Source of the DNA: Sulfurimicrobium sp963741495
GTDB lineage: Bacteria > Pseudomonadota > Gammaproteobacteria > Burkholderiales > Sulfuricellaceae
Length of the DNA stretch: 64,000 nt
Direction: 5' to 3'
Assembly: GCA_963741495.1 (NCBI GenBank)
Contig: CAVUID010000017.1
Location: forward strand, 62,001 to 126,000
Of the stretch, positions 25,880 through 34,810 are shown piece by piece. The notes beneath the pieces were generated by a model. It saw only the letters and a program-made list of their open reading frames with translations. It was not told where the DNA came from and made no database searches. The translations under genes and the position numbers were made by a program. Position 1 is the first letter of the stretch. Each line of letters opens with the position of its first letter.

Positions 25880-26811
25880 TGGAAATCCTGCTCGCCAATC
25901 CCAGAGGTTTCTGCGCCGGCGTGGACCGCGCCATTGCCATTGTCGAACGTGCGCTGGAACGCTTCGGTGCACCGATTTACGTGCGTCATGAAGTCGTGCA
26001 CAACAAGTTCGTGGTGGACAACCTGCGCGCCAAGGGCGCCATTTTTATCGAGGATCTGGATGAAGTGCCGCCTGGCAGCACCCTGATTTTCAGTGCCCAT
26101 GGCGTCTCACAGGCAGTGCGCCGGGAAGCGGAGGCGCGCGGCCTGCAAGTATTCGATGCCACTTGCCCGCTGGTCACCAAGGTACATGTGGAAGTGGACA
26201 AGATGCGGCAGCACGACAAGGAAATCGTCATGATCGGCCACAAGGGTCACCCTGAAGTTGAGGGCACCATGGGACAGGCGGAGGGCGGCATGTATCTGGT
26301 GGAAACACCGGAAGATGTAGCTTCGCTGACGGTCAAAACTGAAAACAATCTGTCCTATGTCACCCAGACCACGCTCTCGGTGGACGACGCCAGCGCCATC
26401 ATCAATGCCCTGAAACAGCGCTTCCCCGCCATTACCGGGCCGAAGAAGGACGACATCTGCTACGCCACGCAAAACCGCCAGGATGCGGTCAAAAGCCTGG
26501 CAGACCAGTGCGATGTGGTGATCGTGGTGGGCTCGCCCAACAGCTCCAACTCCAACCGCCTGCGCGAAGTGGCGCAGAATCACGGCGCTGCCGCCTACAT
26601 GGTGGACAATGCCAGCCTGTTGAAAGCGGAATGGCTGGAGGGGAAAACGAGAATCGGCGTAACGGCTGGCGCTTCCGCTCCGGAAGTTCTGGTGCGCGAG
26701 GTGATTGCGCGACTGGAAGAACTGGGCGGCGCCAAGGTCGTGGAACTGGACGGGAAAGCGGAAAACGTGTCGTTTCCGCTCCCCAAGGCGCTGCAGGATT
26801 CACACGACTAA
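25879..26811 (+). CDS. ispH: 4-hydroxy-3-methylbut-2-enyl diphosphate reductase IspH
   Basis: This 310-residue Fe-S enzyme performs the last step of the MEP isoprenoid pathway. The three cluster cysteines are visible in GFCAGVDRAI, DATCPLVTKVH and DDICYATQNRQ. Substrate residues include the HGV motif in FSAHGVS and SSNSNRL. The TAATG overlap with fkpB couples translation. It ends this operon; a long inverted repeat follows. Confidence 0.96.
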   Translation: MEILLANPRGFCAGVDRAIAIVERALERFGAPIYVRHEVVHNKFVVDNLRAKGAIFIEDLDEVPPGSTLIFSAHGVSQAVRREAEARGLQVFDATCPLVTKVHVEVDKMRQHDKEIVMIGHKGHPEVEGTMGQAEGGMYLVETPEDVASLTVKTENNLSYVTQTTLSVDDASAIINALKQRFPAITGPKKDDICYATQNRQDAVKSLADQCDVVIVVGSPNSSNSNRLREVAQNHGAAAYMVDNASLLKAEWLEGKTRIGVTAGASAPEVLVREVIARLEELGGAKVVELDGKAENVSFPLPKALQDSHD

Positions 26812-26825
26812 CAAACAACACACAT

Positions 26826-26908
26826 AACCACCGAGTACACGGAGGGCACGGAGCAACAGGAGACCCAACCCCAGAAAGAGGGTTTTCTCTGTGTTGCCCT
26901 CCGTGGTT
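26826..26908. repeat. Dispersed inverted repeat (CCACGGAG type) between ispH and yedE
   Basis: The left arm 26826-26853 (AACCACCGAGTACACGGAGG and beyond) and right arm 26887-26908 (ending CCCTCCGTGGTT) are complementary. The element lies between two convergent genes, where it may act as a transcription-ending hairpin. A related copy lies at 40590-40709. Confidence 0.75.
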
Positions 26909-26914
26909 AAATAT

Positions 26915-28100
26915 TCATGCTTCGCGCATCATCTTCCAGTACTGGTACTTCATGGTTCCCGCGCAGCCAATCACGATGGCGATGAAGGCGATGAATGAAC
27001 CGATCGCCAGCGTGGAAACGCCGGTCACCGCCTGCCCGATGGTGCAACCCATGGCCAGCACGCCACCGAAGCCCATCAGGATGGCGCCGATGAAGTGGTT
27101 GACGAAGTCCTTGAACGAGGCGAACCACTCAATGCGGAAACTCCGGCTCACCACGGCCCACAGCATGGAGCCAAGAATCACACCCGCCACCGCCATCAGA
27201 CCGAAGGTCATGGCAGTCGCCTTGAATCCGCTGAGCGCGTAGCCGAAGGTCTGACCCATGGGGTTGATGAAGGTAAAGGACTGCGGTGACAACGGACGGC
27301 TATCGGCCGGCTTGACGTCACCCGCCGCGGCAAACATGTCCCACTGCTCGGCCACGAAGTTCTGCAGGGAGTAGTTCTGCTCCATCCGCGCTCACCATCA
27401 CGTTGCTGGTGACATACCAGGCCGCCAGAACGGCCAGGCCGACCACCAGGCCACCGAGGATATTATCGAAGCTGGTGCGGAAGTCTTCTGATTTCAAAGC
27501 AAAGGCGATCAAGGCCAGCCCCAGAATGCTGCCGATGATCAGACGTGTGGAAACCGCTTTTTCCGAACCAGCCAGCACGGAGCCCAGATCCTGTTTGGTC
27601 TGCAAAGTCACAGCCAGGGGGCGAATCCAGTCATAGAACAGCACCGTGAACAGGGTTTTGTCGGAATCCGGGAAGGGGTTGGTCATGTAATAGGCAATCA
27701 CCGCGATGATGGCAAACACCATGACGGATTTCAGGTTGCCGCCGCCGATGCGGATCAGCGCCTTGTTGCCGCACCCAGAGGCCAGGGTCATCCCGACACC
27801 AAACATCAGGCCACCCAGCAGGTTTTCCGCCCATACCAGCTGATTCGCGCGATACGGCGGGAATGCGGCGTCCGCATTGACCAGCCCGTAACTTTCCAGC
27901 GCCACCACACCCAGCATCGCCACCGCGATCGCGAACAGCCAGGCGCGCAAACGGCCGGTGTCGCCCATGTTGACCCAGTCGGAAATCGCGCCCATGGTGC
28001 AGAAATTGGTCTTGTTGACCAAGGCACCCATGACCAGGGCAATCCCGAAAGTCGCCCAGAGAAAAAACGACTGGGCAGGTGCGAAGCTTTCATAAATCAT
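26915..28100 (-). CDS. YeeE/YedE family transporter, one apparent frameshift
   Basis: The gene starts at MIYESFAPAQSF (28100, after GAGAGGGGATC) and runs with many TM helices and the paired signature cysteines: NKTNFCTMGAISDW and GMTLASGCGNKAL in the first half, GCTIGQAVTGVS in the second. A one-base insertion near 27373 (GATGGAG, probably GATGAG) splits it; corrected length is 394 residues. The family imports thiosulfate or supports selenium/sulfur metabolism, which fits a sulfur-oxidising host, but the substrate is inference. Confidence 0.85.
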
Positions 28101-28241
28101 TCTTGATCCCCTCTCCGATGCCGGAACACACGTTCCAAACCAAGCCCAGATTGTAATCGAATTGCCACAAAGAACAATCAAGATTCATGAAAAAGTGTAA
28201 TTTAATTCGATACTTAGTACTTTAATACTAGACGGGCAAGG

Positions 28242-29006
28242 TCAAAGGTAAGGGGTGGGATCCGGCACACCGGCCTGCTCAAATCCAAACTTTCTCAGAC
28301 GGCAGGATTCGCATCGGCCACACGCGCGCCCCTGTTCGTCCGCCTGATAACAGGAAACCGTCAGCGCGTAATTCACGCCAAGAGCAACGCCCTGACGAAT
28401 GATCTCGGCCTTGGTGAGCGCGATCAGGGGGGCGTGAATAGTGGTGGGCTCGCCCTCAATGGCGGCCCGGGTAGCGAGATTCGCCATGTCCTGAAAAGCA
28501 CGGATATATGCCGGGCGGCAATCCGGATAGCCGGAGTAATCTACCGCGTTGGCGCCAATAAAAATGTCCTGCGCGCCCAGCACTTCCGCCCAGGCCAAGG
28601 CCAGCGACAGCATGATGGTGTTGCGCGCCGGGACGTAGGTGATGGGAATCCCCTCAATCAATAAATCGCCCCGCACCATTGCCCCCTCGCCCGCAAGCGG
28701 GAGAGGGTTGGGGAGAGGGGAAACAGGTACGGCAATCGAAGCATCCGTGAGGGCGGAGCCGCCGAACAGCGTCAGATCCAGCTTGACCGTGCGCTGCATC
28801 ATTGCGCCCAGGCTGCTGGCCACCCGTTCAGCCGCAAGGAGCTCTGAACGATGGCGCTGGCCGTAATCGAGGCTCAGGCAATAGCACTCGAAACCCTGAC
28901 TGCGGGCAATGGCCAGTGTGGTCGCAGAATCCAGCCCGCCGGAAAGCAGGACCACGGCTCTTTTGCATGCTGCGGGGTGATTTGCTTCGTTCTGCAGATT
29001 TTGCAT
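28242..29006 (-). CDS. queC: 7-cyano-7-deazaguanine synthase QueC with an in-frame palindromic-repeat insertion
   Basis: This PP-loop ligase makes preQ0 for queuosine in tRNA. VVLLSGGLDSATTLA is the ATP motif. YVPARNTIML, GANAVDYSGYPDCRP and the zinc cysteines (SCYQADEQGRACGRCESC) are intact. Residues about 95-114, between SIAVP and LIEGIPITYVP, have no counterpart in the QueC proteins I know and are encoded by a palindromic repeat. The start at 29006 overlaps the queE stop (ATGA). Confidence 0.93.
   Translation of the reverse strand: MQNLQNEANHPAACKRAVVLLSGGLDSATTLAIARSQGFECYCLSLDYGQRHRSELLAAERVASSLGAMMQRTVKLDLTLFGGSALTDASIAVPVSPLPNPLPLAGEGAMVRGDLLIEGIPITYVPARNTIMLSLALAWAEVLGAQDIFIGANAVDYSGYPDCRPAYIRAFQDMANLATRAAIEGEPTTIHAPLIALTKAEIIRQGVALGVNYALTVSCYQADEQGRACGRCESCRLRKFGFEQAGVPDPTPYL
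28681..28724. repeat. Palindromic repeat (GC-rich, GAGGGTTGGGGAG type) inside queC
   Basis: This 44-base element is very similar to 34830-34873 in the 3' end of ruvB; both contain GAGGGTTGGGGAG and GGGAAAC. Read on the minus strand it encodes a SPLPNPLPLAGEGA-like peptide inside QueC. It is in frame and adds no stop. Confidence 0.8.
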
Positions 29007-29638
29007 CACCGCCCCCGGTCCTCGCGCCACAGCAGCTTGTGCAGCTGGATCTGGAAACGCACGTCGAGGTGATCGCGCAGGATCCAGTCTGCCAGACCAG
29101 ACGGGTCGAGTCCGGCCACGGGAGAGAACAGCACCGGGCACCGGGTTGCGAGCTGGCGCTCCTGCACCTGTTGCCGCGCCCATTCGTAATCGACCTCGTC
29201 ACAGATCACGAATTTAAGTTCATCAAGCGGGGTAAGCAAAGCCAGATTGGCCCAGCGGTTTTTTGCTTCCTCACCGGAGCCCGGCGTCTTGATATCCACG
29301 ATACGCGAGACGCGCGGATCCACTCTGGAGATATCCAGCGCACCGCTGGTTTCAAGTGAAACTGAATAGCCGGCATCGCACAGGGCCACGAGCAAGGGCA
29401 GACATTCCTTCTGCGCCAGTGGCTCGCCACCGGTCACGGTGACGTAGCGCGGCGAGAATGCCGCCACCTGCTCAAGGATAACGGGAATATCCATGGCCAC
29501 GCCTTCACTGAAGGCATAGGCCGTATCGCAATAACCGCAGCGCAGGGGGCAGCCGGTCAGACGCACGAATACTGTGGGCAGCCCGGCACGGCTGGTTTCC
29601 CCCTGCAGGGAATAGAAAATTTCGTTGATGCGCAACAT
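29006..29638 (-). CDS. queE: 7-carboxy-7-deazaguanine synthase QueE (radical SAM)
   Basis: This 210-residue radical SAM enzyme of queuosine synthesis keeps its cluster motif in LTGCPLRCGYCDTAYAF (CxxxCxxC). SLQGETSRAGLPTVFVR at the start and VTVTGGEPLAQ are also typical. It converts CPH4 to CDG, the substrate of QueC encoded immediately downstream with overlapping ends. Confidence 0.95.
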   Translation of the reverse strand: MLRINEIFYSLQGETSRAGLPTVFVRLTGCPLRCGYCDTAYAFSEGVAMDIPVILEQVAAFSPRYVTVTGGEPLAQKECLPLLVALCDAGYSVSLETSGALDISRVDPRVSRIVDIKTPGSGEEAKNRWANLALLTPLDELKFVICDEVDYEWARQQVQERQLATRCPVLFSPVAGLDPSGLADWILRDHLDVRFQIQLHKLLWREDRGR

Positions 29639-29668
29639 GAGGGATAGTTATCTTAACAAGGGCATTTC

Positions 29669-29799
29669 ACCGCAAAGGACGCATAAGGATCACAAGGAAA
29701 AGCCAGGAATCAGGATTTGCAACAACTCACCTGACGGGTGAACATCACAAGCCACCCAGGCTTTTATATTCCTTCGCGTACCATTGCGCCCCTTGCGGT
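29669..29799. repeat. Dispersed inverted repeat (CGCAAAGG type) between queE and cpoB
   Basis: The left arm 29669-29698 (starting ACCGCAAAGGACGC) and right arm 29771-29799 (ending GCCCCTTGCGGT) are complementary with mismatches and a 72-nt loop. The right end is followed by CAACTGCTTTTT, a tail shared with the element at 40590-40709. Confidence 0.75.
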
Positions 29800-29839
29800 T
29801 CAACTGCTTTTTCAGGATTTATTGCTCGTTAAAGAACCC

Positions 29840-30703
29840 TTACTTCATGGATTCGAGACGATATTTTGCCTTGTCGGCTGCATCACTGACCGGAAATCTG
29901 GCAAGCAGGTCCTCAAGGGTTTTTTTCGCTGTCCCCACATCACCCATGCCCTGATAGCTCGAAGCCATGTTCAGCATTGCATCCGGCACCTTCGGGCTTT
30001 TGGGATACAGGCTGATCAGCTCCTGCTGACTGGCAATCGCGGACTTGAAATCCTTGAGATTGAAGTGCGAGTTACCGATCCAGTACTGCGCGCTGGGTGC
30101 CAGCGGACTTTTCGGATAGGCCTGGTTGAAAGCGTGAAACGCAGACAGAGCACCCTGATAGTTCCCGCCACGGAACAGATTGAACGCCGCATCGTAGGTT
30201 TTCACCTCCAGCGCCGGGTCAGCCTCGGCAGTCTGGGCAGGCGCAGCAGCGGCAGGTGCAACCGCTGTTGGCGCCGCACCTGGCTTGGCCGATGCTTTCT
30301 TGTCCTTGCCGGGTTTGGTCTGGCTGTCCACTGCTGGAGGCGGCGGCGTCGCAGCCGCAGCCGCGCTTGCTGCACTTTCCAGCTGGCGCAAACGCGTATC
30401 CACGTCGACATACAGGTCGCGCTGGCGCTTCTGGATGTTTTCAATATCGTGCGCCTGCACTTCCAGTTGGCCGCGCAGCTTGCCCAGTTCGGACTTCAGG
30501 GTTTCCAGCTGGGACAGCATTTCCATCCCCTGAGCGCGCTGCGTGCTTTCCAGACTGGCAAAGCGCGTCTCCAGCTTGCTTTGCTGCTGGGTGTTCTGCT
30601 GTTGCAGTTCACTGATTTTCTGGTGCGCCTCGTCGTCCGTAAACAGCCCGGCGTGGCACACGCCCGTCAGCAGCAAGGCTGGAAGAAGTGCAAGCCTGCG
30701 CAT
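29840..30703 (-). CDS. cpoB: Cell division coordinator CpoB (YbgF), Tol-Pal associated TPR protein
   Basis: This 287-residue periplasmic protein has a signal peptide (ending VCHA), an N-terminal coiled coil that trimerises (about 25-110), an Ala/Pro/Lys-rich linker and C-terminal TPR repeats (AFNLFRGGNYQGALSAFHAF, AQYWIGNSHFNLKDFKSAI, ASSYQGMGDVGTAKKTLEDL). CpoB links Tol-Pal to peptidoglycan synthesis during constriction. It ends the tol-pal cluster, 3 bases after pal. Confidence 0.93.
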   Translation of the reverse strand: MRRLALLPALLLTGVCHAGLFTDDEAHQKISELQQQNTQQQSKLETRFASLESTQRAQGMEMLSQLETLKSELGKLRGQLEVQAHDIENIQKRQRDLYVDVDTRLRQLESAASAAAAATPPPPAVDSQTKPGKDKKASAKPGAAPTAVAPAAAAPAQTAEADPALEVKTYDAAFNLFRGGNYQGALSAFHAFNQAYPKSPLAPSAQYWIGNSHFNLKDFKSAIASQQELISLYPKSPKVPDAMLNMASSYQGMGDVGTAKKTLEDLLARFPVSDAADKAKYRLESMK

Positions 30704-30706
30704 TGC

Positions 30707-31231
30707 TTATTCGCCCTGATAAACGATGTCAGCGCGACGGTTCTGCGCCCATGAAGCTTCATCGCGGCCTTCAGCTTTGGGCTTTTCCTCGCCGAAGCTG
30801 ACGGTTTCGATCTGGCTGTCGGACACACCCAGCACGGTCATGACTTTCCTGACGCTCTCGGCACGCTTCTGACCCAGTGCCAGGTTGTATTCACGGCTGC
30901 CGCGGTCGTCGGCATTACCCTGGATGAAAGCCTTGGCCTTTGCATTCTGCTTCAGGTACTGGGCATGCGCCTCGACCATGGATTTGTATTCATTCTTGAC
31001 GCTGTAGCTGTCGTAGTCGAAATACACGCTACGCTTGGAAAGAATGTTATTGGGGTCCTTGAGCGGGTCCATCGCCATACCCTGCTGCTGCGCGCCCTGG
31101 GTGGATGCACCGGCGGTTTGCTGACCCAGGCTCTTGTCCTCGACCGATGCTGCGCCCTGCCCCTTGTCGCCAGTGCTGGCACAGGCAGACAACAGACCCA
31201 ACAGAATTGCGCTCATTAACAGTTTGTTCAT
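30707..31231 (-). CDS. pal: Peptidoglycan-associated lipoprotein Pal
   Basis: This 174-residue outer-membrane lipoprotein starts at MNKLLMSAILLGLLSAC, where LLSAC is the lipobox. The OmpA-like peptidoglycan-binding domain shows VYFDYDSYSV, QGNADDRGSREYNLALGQ and RRADIVYQG. It anchors the outer membrane to the cell wall and interacts with TolB. The start at 31231 is preferred over 31243 because it gives a standard lipoprotein signal. Confidence 0.95.
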   Translation of the reverse strand: MNKLLMSAILLGLLSACASTGDKGQGAASVEDKSLGQQTAGASTQGAQQQGMAMDPLKDPNNILSKRSVYFDYDSYSVKNEYKSMVEAHAQYLKQNAKAKAFIQGNADDRGSREYNLALGQKRAESVRKVMTVLGVSDSQIETVSFGEEKPKAEGRDEASWAQNRRADIVYQGE

Positions 31232-31254
31232 TTGATTCTCCAAAAAATATTAAA

Positions 31255-32538
31255 TTACTGGTTTTTCAACAAAGGACCCCATGCCGGCTCACGCACATCC
31301 CCGGCCTGCACCGACAAGCGCTGCTTCACCCGTCCATCACTGGAAACAGCAGCCAATACACCGCGACGATTTATTTCCGTCGCATAAATGATCATTTTAC
31401 CATTAGGCGCAAAACTGGGGGCTTCATCCTGCGAACTATCGGTCAGCACCTGCACTTGCCCGGTAGCGAAGTCCTGTACTGCGACATGGAATTGCCCACC
31501 GTTGCGCTGAATGAAAGTAAAACTCTTGCCATCCGGGCTGAATTGCGGGGAAACATTATAGCTACCCTCGAAGGAGATGCGTTGCCCGACACCGCCAACT
31601 GCCGGCATGCGGTAAATTTGCGGGCTGCCGCCGCGGTCGGAGGTGAAGATGATCCACTTGCCGTCAGGTGAGAAATCCGGCTCGGTATCGATTCCAGAGC
31701 TGTCGCTCCAGCGCTGCAGATTGCCGCCATCGGCATTGATCAGGTAAAGCTGCGAGCGGCCGTCGCGCGTCAGGACAATGGCAAGTTTTTTACCGTCCGG
31801 CGACCAGGCCGGTGCGCTGTTGCTGCCCTTGAACGAGGCCAATGCCTGGCGGGCACCGGTCTTGAGCGCCTGTACGTAAATGATCGGTTTTTTCTTCTCG
31901 AACGACACATAAGCCAGCTTCCCTCCATCCGGCGACCAGGCCGGGGACATGATCGGCTCCTGCGACGCCACCACGGTCTGCGCGCCATACCCATCGGCGT
32001 CCGCCACCTGTAGCTCGAAGCGCTTGCCCTGTTTGACAATGTAGGCGATCTGCGTGCTGAACACGCCGACATCGCCGGTGAGTTTTTCGTAAATCACATC
32101 GGCGATCTTGTGTGCCGTGGCGCGCAGCTGTGCCGGCACGATGGTGTAGCTGAATCCTGCCAGCTGCGTCTGTTTGACCACGTCAAGAAGGCGGAAGTGC
32201 ACGTCGATCCTGCCGTCCGGGCGAGGCGTCATGCCGCCGATGACCAGCGCTTCTGCATTGCGGGTCTGCCAGTCCGGGTAACGCACTTCGCCGGGCTCAT
32301 GCGGCTGGGGAAAAACACCCGCCGTATTCACCATCCGGAACAGACCACTACGCGTCAGGTCGGCCGCCACAATGCCGCTGATGCTCTGCGCTTGCGTGTT
32401 TTCAGCAGCAAACGGCACGATGGCCACGGGAATCTGATTGCCCGCCCCACCCGTGATTTCAATTGTCAGTGCCGCGTGCACCGGCACAACCACGACCATC
32501 CAGCACAGCATCAACAACCACTTCAAATTACGTTTCAT
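31255..32538 (-). CDS. tolB: Tol-Pal system beta-propeller protein TolB
   Basis: This 427-residue periplasmic protein has a signal peptide (ending PVHA), an N-terminal domain to about residue 165, and six propeller repeats with the TolB pattern: MSPAWSPDGGKLAYVSF, SAPAWSPDGKKLAIVLT, TEPDFSPDGKWIIFTSDRGG, VSPQFSPDGKSFTFIQ. It connects Pal with TolA. Start and tolA stop overlap by 4 bases. Confidence 0.96.
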   Translation of the reverse strand: MKRNLKWLLMLCWMVVVVPVHAALTIEITGGAGNQIPVAIVPFAAENTQAQSISGIVAADLTRSGLFRMVNTAGVFPQPHEPGEVRYPDWQTRNAEALVIGGMTPRPDGRIDVHFRLLDVVKQTQLAGFSYTIVPAQLRATAHKIADVIYEKLTGDVGVFSTQIAYIVKQGKRFELQVADADGYGAQTVVASQEPIMSPAWSPDGGKLAYVSFEKKKPIIYVQALKTGARQALASFKGSNSAPAWSPDGKKLAIVLTRDGRSQLYLINADGGNLQRWSDSSGIDTEPDFSPDGKWIIFTSDRGGSPQIYRMPAVGGVGQRISFEGSYNVSPQFSPDGKSFTFIQRNGGQFHVAVQDFATGQVQVLTDSSQDEAPSFAPNGKMIIYATEINRRGVLAAVSSDGRVKQRLSVQAGDVREPAWGPLLKNQ

Positions 32539-33320
32539 AAATCCTCTCTCGGCTTGAACTTCAGGTGCAACTCACGGAATTTGCCGAACTGCCCCGGATC
32601 GGGCGGCAATGGCAACGGCTGCGCCTTGTAAACAGCCCGTTCCACGGCACTGTCATAGGCGGCGGAACCGCTGCTCTTGGTCAGCTTCAACTGCAGCACA
32701 TCACCAGTTGGCATCAGGGTGACATCAAACTCCGCCTGGGGATTGCCCGCCAGGTCCGGCGGCAGAATGATGAAACGCTTGATCTTGGCCTGGATGCGCC
32801 CGCGGTAATCATCCAGCAGCCGCTGGCCTGCTGCGGCGGCCTCGGCCTTGCGCGCATTTTCCGCCTCAAGCTGCGCCTGCTGCTGGCGCAGGGCCTCCTG
32901 TTTTTCCTGTTGCAGCTTCTTCTCGTGCTCCTGCTTGCGTTTATCTTCTTCCTGCTTCTGTTTCTCTTTCTGCTGCTTTAGTTCCTCTTCACGGCGTTTT
33001 TTCTTCTCTTCTTCCTTCGCCTTGAGTTCGATATCCGCCTTGACTGGTTTGGATTCCGGTTTTGGCTCTGGCTTGGGTTCCGGTTTTGGCTCAGGTTTCG
33101 GCTTGGGCCTGGGTTCCGTTTTTGGCTCAGGTTTGCGTGGCGGCGCTGGCGCGACTTTCGCCGGGGCAGGCACCTCGCTCCACAACTCTACCTGGACGCC
33201 GGACGGCTCCTGATTCTGCCAGCTTACGCTGAAAACCATCAACCCAAGAAACAGCACGTGTACCAGCAGCGCCAATACGCCTGCCTTCCACTGGCCCGGT
33301 TGTCGCCGTTCAAAAACCAC
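32535..33320 (-). CDS. tolA: TolA, energy-coupling protein of Tol-Pal
   Basis: This 261-residue protein starts with GTG, sharing one base with the tolR stop. It has an N-terminal TM helix (about 14-35), a Pro/Lys/Glu-rich segment with KPEPKPE repeats (about 55-95), a long Lys/Glu/Gln helix (about 95-170) and a C-terminal TonB-like domain (RIQAKIKRFIILPPDLAGNP, FDVTLMPTGDVLQLKLTKSS). It spans the periplasm and transmits force from TolQR. It is shorter than E. coli TolA. Confidence 0.93.
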   Translation of the reverse strand: MVFERRQPGQWKAGVLALLVHVLFLGLMVFSVSWQNQEPSGVQVELWSEVPAPAKVAPAPPRKPEPKTEPRPKPKPEPKPEPKPEPKPESKPVKADIELKAKEEEKKKRREEELKQQKEKQKQEEDKRKQEHEKKLQQEKQEALRQQQAQLEAENARKAEAAAAGQRLLDDYRGRIQAKIKRFIILPPDLAGNPQAEFDVTLMPTGDVLQLKLTKSSGSAAYDSAVERAVYKAQPLPLPPDPGQFGKFRELHLKFKPREDL

Positions 33321-33739
33321 TACTGCCCCTTCGGTTTGGCCAGCAAGCCGATTTTCTGTACCTGGTTCTGCTGCAAAATATCCATCACATTGAGGACTTC
33401 TTCATAACGCACGTTCTTGTCAGCCGCGATCACCACCGCCTGCTCTGGATTTTTCGCCTGCTTCTCCTTCACCGCCTGCACCAGATCGTCGCGCGTCACT
33501 TCCTGTTCCTGCTTCGAGGTTTCCCGGTCACGCAGCAACAGGCGCTTGTCCTCCTTGATGGTGATCTCCAGCGGCGCCACCGGCGGCTTCAGCGCCTGAC
33601 CTACCTGAGGCAGTTCGATCTGGCCGGGATTGATCAGTGGCGCGGTAATCATGAAAATGATCAGCAGTACCAGCATCACGTCGATATAGGGCACAACGTT
33701 GATCTGGTTCATCAGCTTGCGCTGGCGTCGCAGGCTCAT
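33320..33739 (-). CDS. tolR: TolR, ExbD-like stator/motor subunit
   Basis: This 139-residue protein has one TM helix carrying the proton-channel aspartate (NVVPYIDVMLVLLIIFMITAP) and a periplasmic domain (IELPQVGQALKPP, VVIAADKNVRYEEVLNVMDIL). It works with TolQ to energise TolA. It overlaps tolQ and tolA by a single base. Confidence 0.95.
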   Translation of the reverse strand: MSLRRQRKLMNQINVVPYIDVMLVLLIIFMITAPLINPGQIELPQVGQALKPPVAPLEITIKEDKRLLLRDRETSKQEQEVTRDDLVQAVKEKQAKNPEQAVVIAADKNVRYEEVLNVMDILQQNQVQKIGLLAKPKGQ

Positions 33740-34410
33740 TATTTAACCTGCCGCTGCAGAATGTTGGAATACTCTTCCATGAAACTGTCGAAGCGCGTCG
33801 CCAGACGGTCAATTTCCGAACTGTAGCGATTGTAGGCAATCACCGCAGGGATCGCAGCGAATAGGCCCATGGCGGTGGCAATCAGCGCTTCCGCAATACC
33901 GGGCGCCACGTGCGCCAGCGTTGCCTGCCCCACGCTGGACAAGCTGCGGAAGGCGTTCATGATGCCCCACACGGTGCCGAACAGGCCAACATAGGGGCTG
34001 ACCGAGCCCACCGTGGCGAGAAACGGCAAATGCGCTTCGAGCAGATCGAGTTCGCGATGGTAAGCCGCGCGCATGGCGCGACGTGTGCTTTCCATGATCT
34101 GCGTGATATCCGCCCCGCTTTGGCGGCGCATCTTGGTGAATTCCTGGAACCCACCCTCGAAAATGCTTTCCATCCCGCCCGAATCGCGGCTGCCCACTTT
34201 CTGGAACAGGCTCTGTAAATCCATGCCGCTCCAGAAATCGCGTTCAAACTTGTCAGTAGTCTGTTTTGCCACGTTGATGGCAAACATTTTCTGGAAGATG
34301 TACCACCACGAAATCATGGAGGCGACCAGCAGCCCGAGCATGACCAACTGCACCACTACGCTGGCATTGGTGATCAGGGAGAGAAAAGAAAGATCTTGAT
34401 TGACGTTCAC
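33739..34410 (-). CDS. tolQ: TolQ, ExbB-like proton channel subunit
   Basis: This 223-residue protein has three TM helices: about 15-40, then a pair near 130-155 and 165-190 (TVGSVSPYVGLFGTVWGIM, APGIAEALIATAMGLFAAIPAVIAYN), typical of TolQ. It starts with GTG, which overlaps the ybgC stop (GTGA). It forms the inner-membrane motor with TolR. Confidence 0.95.
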   Translation of the reverse strand: MNVNQDLSFLSLITNASVVVQLVMLGLLVASMISWWYIFQKMFAINVAKQTTDKFERDFWSGMDLQSLFQKVGSRDSGGMESIFEGGFQEFTKMRRQSGADITQIMESTRRAMRAAYHRELDLLEAHLPFLATVGSVSPYVGLFGTVWGIMNAFRSLSSVGQATLAHVAPGIAEALIATAMGLFAAIPAVIAYNRYSSEIDRLATRFDSFMEEYSNILQRQVK

Positions 34411-34809
34411 GATGACAGTTCCATTTTATTCCTGATGATCTCAGGAATCTCGACAGGTTTGAATGACAGATGGTTCACACACACAATTTTGACCTGCGCA
34501 CGTGACAGTATTTCGTCGCGCACCACGGTCTGGGCAAATTCGATCCAGCTGCGTCCGGCAGCATGCACGCTCACCGTGACATTCAGCAGATCATTGAAAA
34601 CAGCCGGCCTGAGATAGCTGATCTGCACGTCACGCACCACGAAAATGCACCCCATGATCGCGTATCAGGTCGGTCTGCTCGAAGCCGTGAACACGCAGGA
34701 ATTCAGTACGAGCGCGTTCCATGAACTTGAGGTAATTGGCGTAGTACACCACGCCGCCTGAATCGGTGTCCTCGTAATAGACCCGCACCGGCCAGACGAA
34801 CTCGATCAA
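34407..34809 (-). CDS. ybgC: Acyl-CoA thioesterase YbgC, Tol-Pal associated, one apparent frameshift
   Basis: Hot-dog thioesterase. The first part, from a TTG start at 34809 two bases after the ruvB stop codon, reads VWPVRVYYEDTDSGGVVYYANYLKF with the catalytic YEDTD motif. After a one-base insertion near 34648 the frame continues IFVVRDVQISYLRPAVFNDL to the stop at 34407. Corrected length is 133 residues, the family norm. ybgC-tolQRAB-pal-cpoB is the usual order. The indel is probably sequencing error. Confidence 0.85.
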
Positions 34810-34810
34810 A